Of a DNA stretch of 39,207 nt, positions 37,836 through 39,207 are shown piece after piece; positions within the stretch are counted from its first letter, which is position 1; each line of letters opens with the position of its first letter. Where the stretch lies: assembly GCA_025465475.1 (NCBI GenBank), contig JAODMR010000067.1:1-39207 (forward strand), given 5' to 3'. The translations under genes were made by a program, and so were the position numbers. The notes beneath the pieces were generated by a model. The model searched no databases, was not told where the DNA came from, and saw only the letters and a list, made by a program, of their open reading frames with translations. This stretch comes from Micrococcaceae bacterium (GTDB taxonomy: Bacteria; Actinomycetota; Actinomycetes; Actinomycetales; Micrococcaceae).

Positions 37836-39207
37836 ATGACCAGCACCCAGGCGGAATCTTCCGCCGCCGTTCCGAAGGCGAATACGCGCGGGCGGGTTAT
37901 TGTGGCGAGCCTCGTTGGCACGTCCATTGAGTTTTACGACTTTTACGTTTACGCCACCGCGGCGGTCCTTGTCTTCCCCAAGCTCTTCTTCCCCACCCAG
38001 GACGACACCACGCAGCTGTTGAGCTCGTTCGCCGTCTTTGGCGTGGCGTTCGTGGCCCGTCCCCTCGGCTCCATCCTGTTCGGCCACTTCGGTGACCGCA
38101 TCGGCCGCAAGCGGACCCTTGTGGCGTCCCTGCTCACCATGGGCATCGGAACGTTCCTGATCGGCTGCCTGCCCACGGCGCAGGTTCCCGGCTTCACCTT
38201 CTGGGCTCCGGCGCTGCTGGTGCTGCTGCGGTTTGCCCAGGGCCTGGCGCTCGGCGGCGAGTGGAGCGGTGCGGCGCTGCTGGCCACCGAAAACGCGCCG
38301 GCCAACAAGCGCGCCATCTACGGAACCTTCCCGCAGCTCGGCGCGCCGATCGGCTTCATCATCGCCAACCTGCTGTTCCTGGTGCTCAACCTCACCCTGC
38401 CCGCCAACGCGTTCGCCTCCTGGGGCTGGCGGATTCCGTTCCTGCTCAGCGCGGTCATGGTGGCCATCGGCCTTTACGTCCGGCTCAAGCTGGTGGAAAC
38501 CCCCGCCTTCCAGAAGGTGCTGGAAACCGGCAACGTCTCCAAGCTGCCGATCGGGCGGGTCTTCCGGAGCAGCTGGCGTCCGCTGATCCTGGGAACGTTC
38601 ATCATGCTCGCCACCTACGTGCTGTTCTACCTGATGACCACGTTCACGCTGACTTACGGCACCAAGCCGACACTGGCTGGCGCGCAGGCCTCGGCCGAGA
38701 AGGCCGGCAAGCCGATGACCGCGGCGGCCGCAGCCGCGTTCGTCCCCGGCCTTGGCTTTTCCCGCAACGACTTCCTCTGGATGCTGATCGCCGGCGTCGT
38801 GTTCTTCGGAATCTTCACCCTGGTCTCCGGCCCGCTGGCCGAAAAGTACGGCCGCCGCAAGATGCTGCTGGCAGTCACTGCCGGCATCTTCGTCTTCGGC
38901 CTGCTGTTCGTTCCGCTGTTCAGCGGCGGCTTCGTGGGCACCATGGCCCTGCTCATCATCGGCTTCTCCCTCATGGGGCTGACCTTCGGCCCGATGGGTG
39001 CGCTGCTCCCGGAACTGTTCCCGACCAACGTCCGCTACACCGGCTCCGCCGTCAGCTACAACGTCTCGAGCATCCTGGGCGCGGCCGTGGCCCCGTTCAT
39101 CGCCGTGTGGCTCTGGGAAATGGGGAAGGGCAGCCCCGTGCTGGTCGGCGTCTACCTCACCGTCATGTCGGTGCTGACCCTGATCGCTCTGTTCCTGAGC
39201 AAGGAAA
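37836..39207 (+). CDS. MHS-family metabolite:H+ symporter (3' end outside window)
   Basis: 457 residues are present from ATG 37836, and the frame is still open at the window edge. The start V-G-T-S-I-E-F-Y-D-F-Y-V-Y-A and the motifs G-H-F-G-D-R-I-G-R-K-R (loop 2-3 at about 80) and R-F-A-Q-G-L-A-L-G-G-E-W (about 132) are diagnostic for the metabolite:H+ symporter branch of MFS, which includes ShiA, ProP and citrate or ketoglutarate carriers. About eleven to twelve membrane helices are covered, with an Ala/Lys-rich loop at about 280-305 between helices. The substrate is unknown. It is transcribed away from narK across about 266 bases and could share its control region, but a role in nitrogen metabolism is not shown. 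The ribosome binding site is weak (GAAAG). Confidence 0.9.
   Translation, partial: MTSTQAESSAAVPKANTRGRVIVASLVGTSIEFYDFYVYATAAVLVFPKLFFPTQDDTTQLLSSFAVFGVAFVARPLGSILFGHFGDRIGRKRTLVASLLTMGIGTFLIGCLPTAQVPGFTFWAPALLVLLRFAQGLALGGEWSGAALLATENAPANKRAIYGTFPQLGAPIGFIIANLLFLVLNLTLPANAFASWGWRIPFLLSAVMVAIGLYVRLKLVETPAFQKVLETGNVSKLPIGRVFRSSWRPLILGTFIMLATYVLFYLMTTFTLTYGTKPTLAGAQASAEKAGKPMTAAAAAAFVPGLGFSRNDFLWMLIAGVVFFGIFTLVSGPLAEKYGRRKMLLAVTAGIFVFGLLFVPLFSGGFVGTMALLIIGFSLMGLTFGPMGALLPELFPTNVRYTGSAVSYNVSSILGAAVAPFIAVWLWEMGKGSPVLVGVYLTVMSVLTLIALFLSKE

Overview
The window is high-GC DNA, densely packed, with many GTG starts, ATGA/GTGA start-stop overlaps and gene families typical of Actinobacteria: mfd, a DUF2505 gene, an SCO4848-like gene, sufS-sufU, trimeric-type punA, lpdA, an NnaR-type HemD/winged-helix fusion and NasC/NarK. 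The gene content and the intergenic TCGAGC(C/T)TGTCGA repeats suggest a soil member of the Micrococcaceae (Arthrobacter or Pseudarthrobacter type). The genus is inferred; the window contains no rRNA or tRNA gene.

Region 1 (1-12162) makes and exports a surface polysaccharide. On the plus strand are the end of one secreted beta-sandwich protein, a glycosyltransferase, and a complete paralogue of the secreted protein with beta-propeller and PKD domains. On the minus strand are a GT4 glycosyltransferase and a Wzx-like flippase in a GTGA-overlapping pair, and a separate GT2 glycosyltransferase. A divergent plus-strand operon carries a Wzz/BY-kinase-like protein, a Wzy/O-antigen-ligase-like membrane protein and a Tat-type lipoprotein with a GDPD domain and a lectin-like domain. 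The kinase-like gene is preceded by a 25-codon reading frame with a very strong Shine-Dalgarno sequence whose stop overlaps its start. The kinase has arginine in place of the Walker A lysine and has no C-terminal tyrosines.

Region 2 (12163-21376) is housekeeping. It holds sufS-sufU (cysteine desulfurase and sulfur acceptor, ATGA overlap), a VanZ-like membrane protein antisense to the end of sufU, and a GGDEF-EAL protein with a degenerate cyclase half. It also holds a small membrane protein, a DUF2505 protein, mfd with a long terminator hairpin, and another small membrane protein.

Region 3 (21377-37569) interleaves nucleoside salvage with nitrate assimilation. Salvage genes are deoC, a phospho-sugar mutase (pmmB/PGM2 type, probably a phosphopentomutase) and punA, with lpdA beside them. 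Two nitrate blocks lie on either side of the mutase-punA-lpdA core. One is the minus-strand operon nirB-cobA-nnaR with nirD transcribed divergently. The other is the minus-strand operon narK-nasC-nasB. Together they cover nitrate uptake (NarK), nitrate to nitrite (NasC with NasB as electron donor), nitrite to ammonium (NirB, NirD), the methylation step of siroheme synthesis (CobA) and a regulator (NnaR). The nirB/nirD intergenic region carries four half-sites at exact 11-bp spacing that match the GlnR operator pattern. A 301-bp array of short palindromic repeats, with a 58-bp higher-order period, separates nnaR from deoC.

The window ends inside an MHS-family metabolite:proton symporter transcribed away from narK. 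No CRISPR array, prophage, insertion sequence or tRNA was found.
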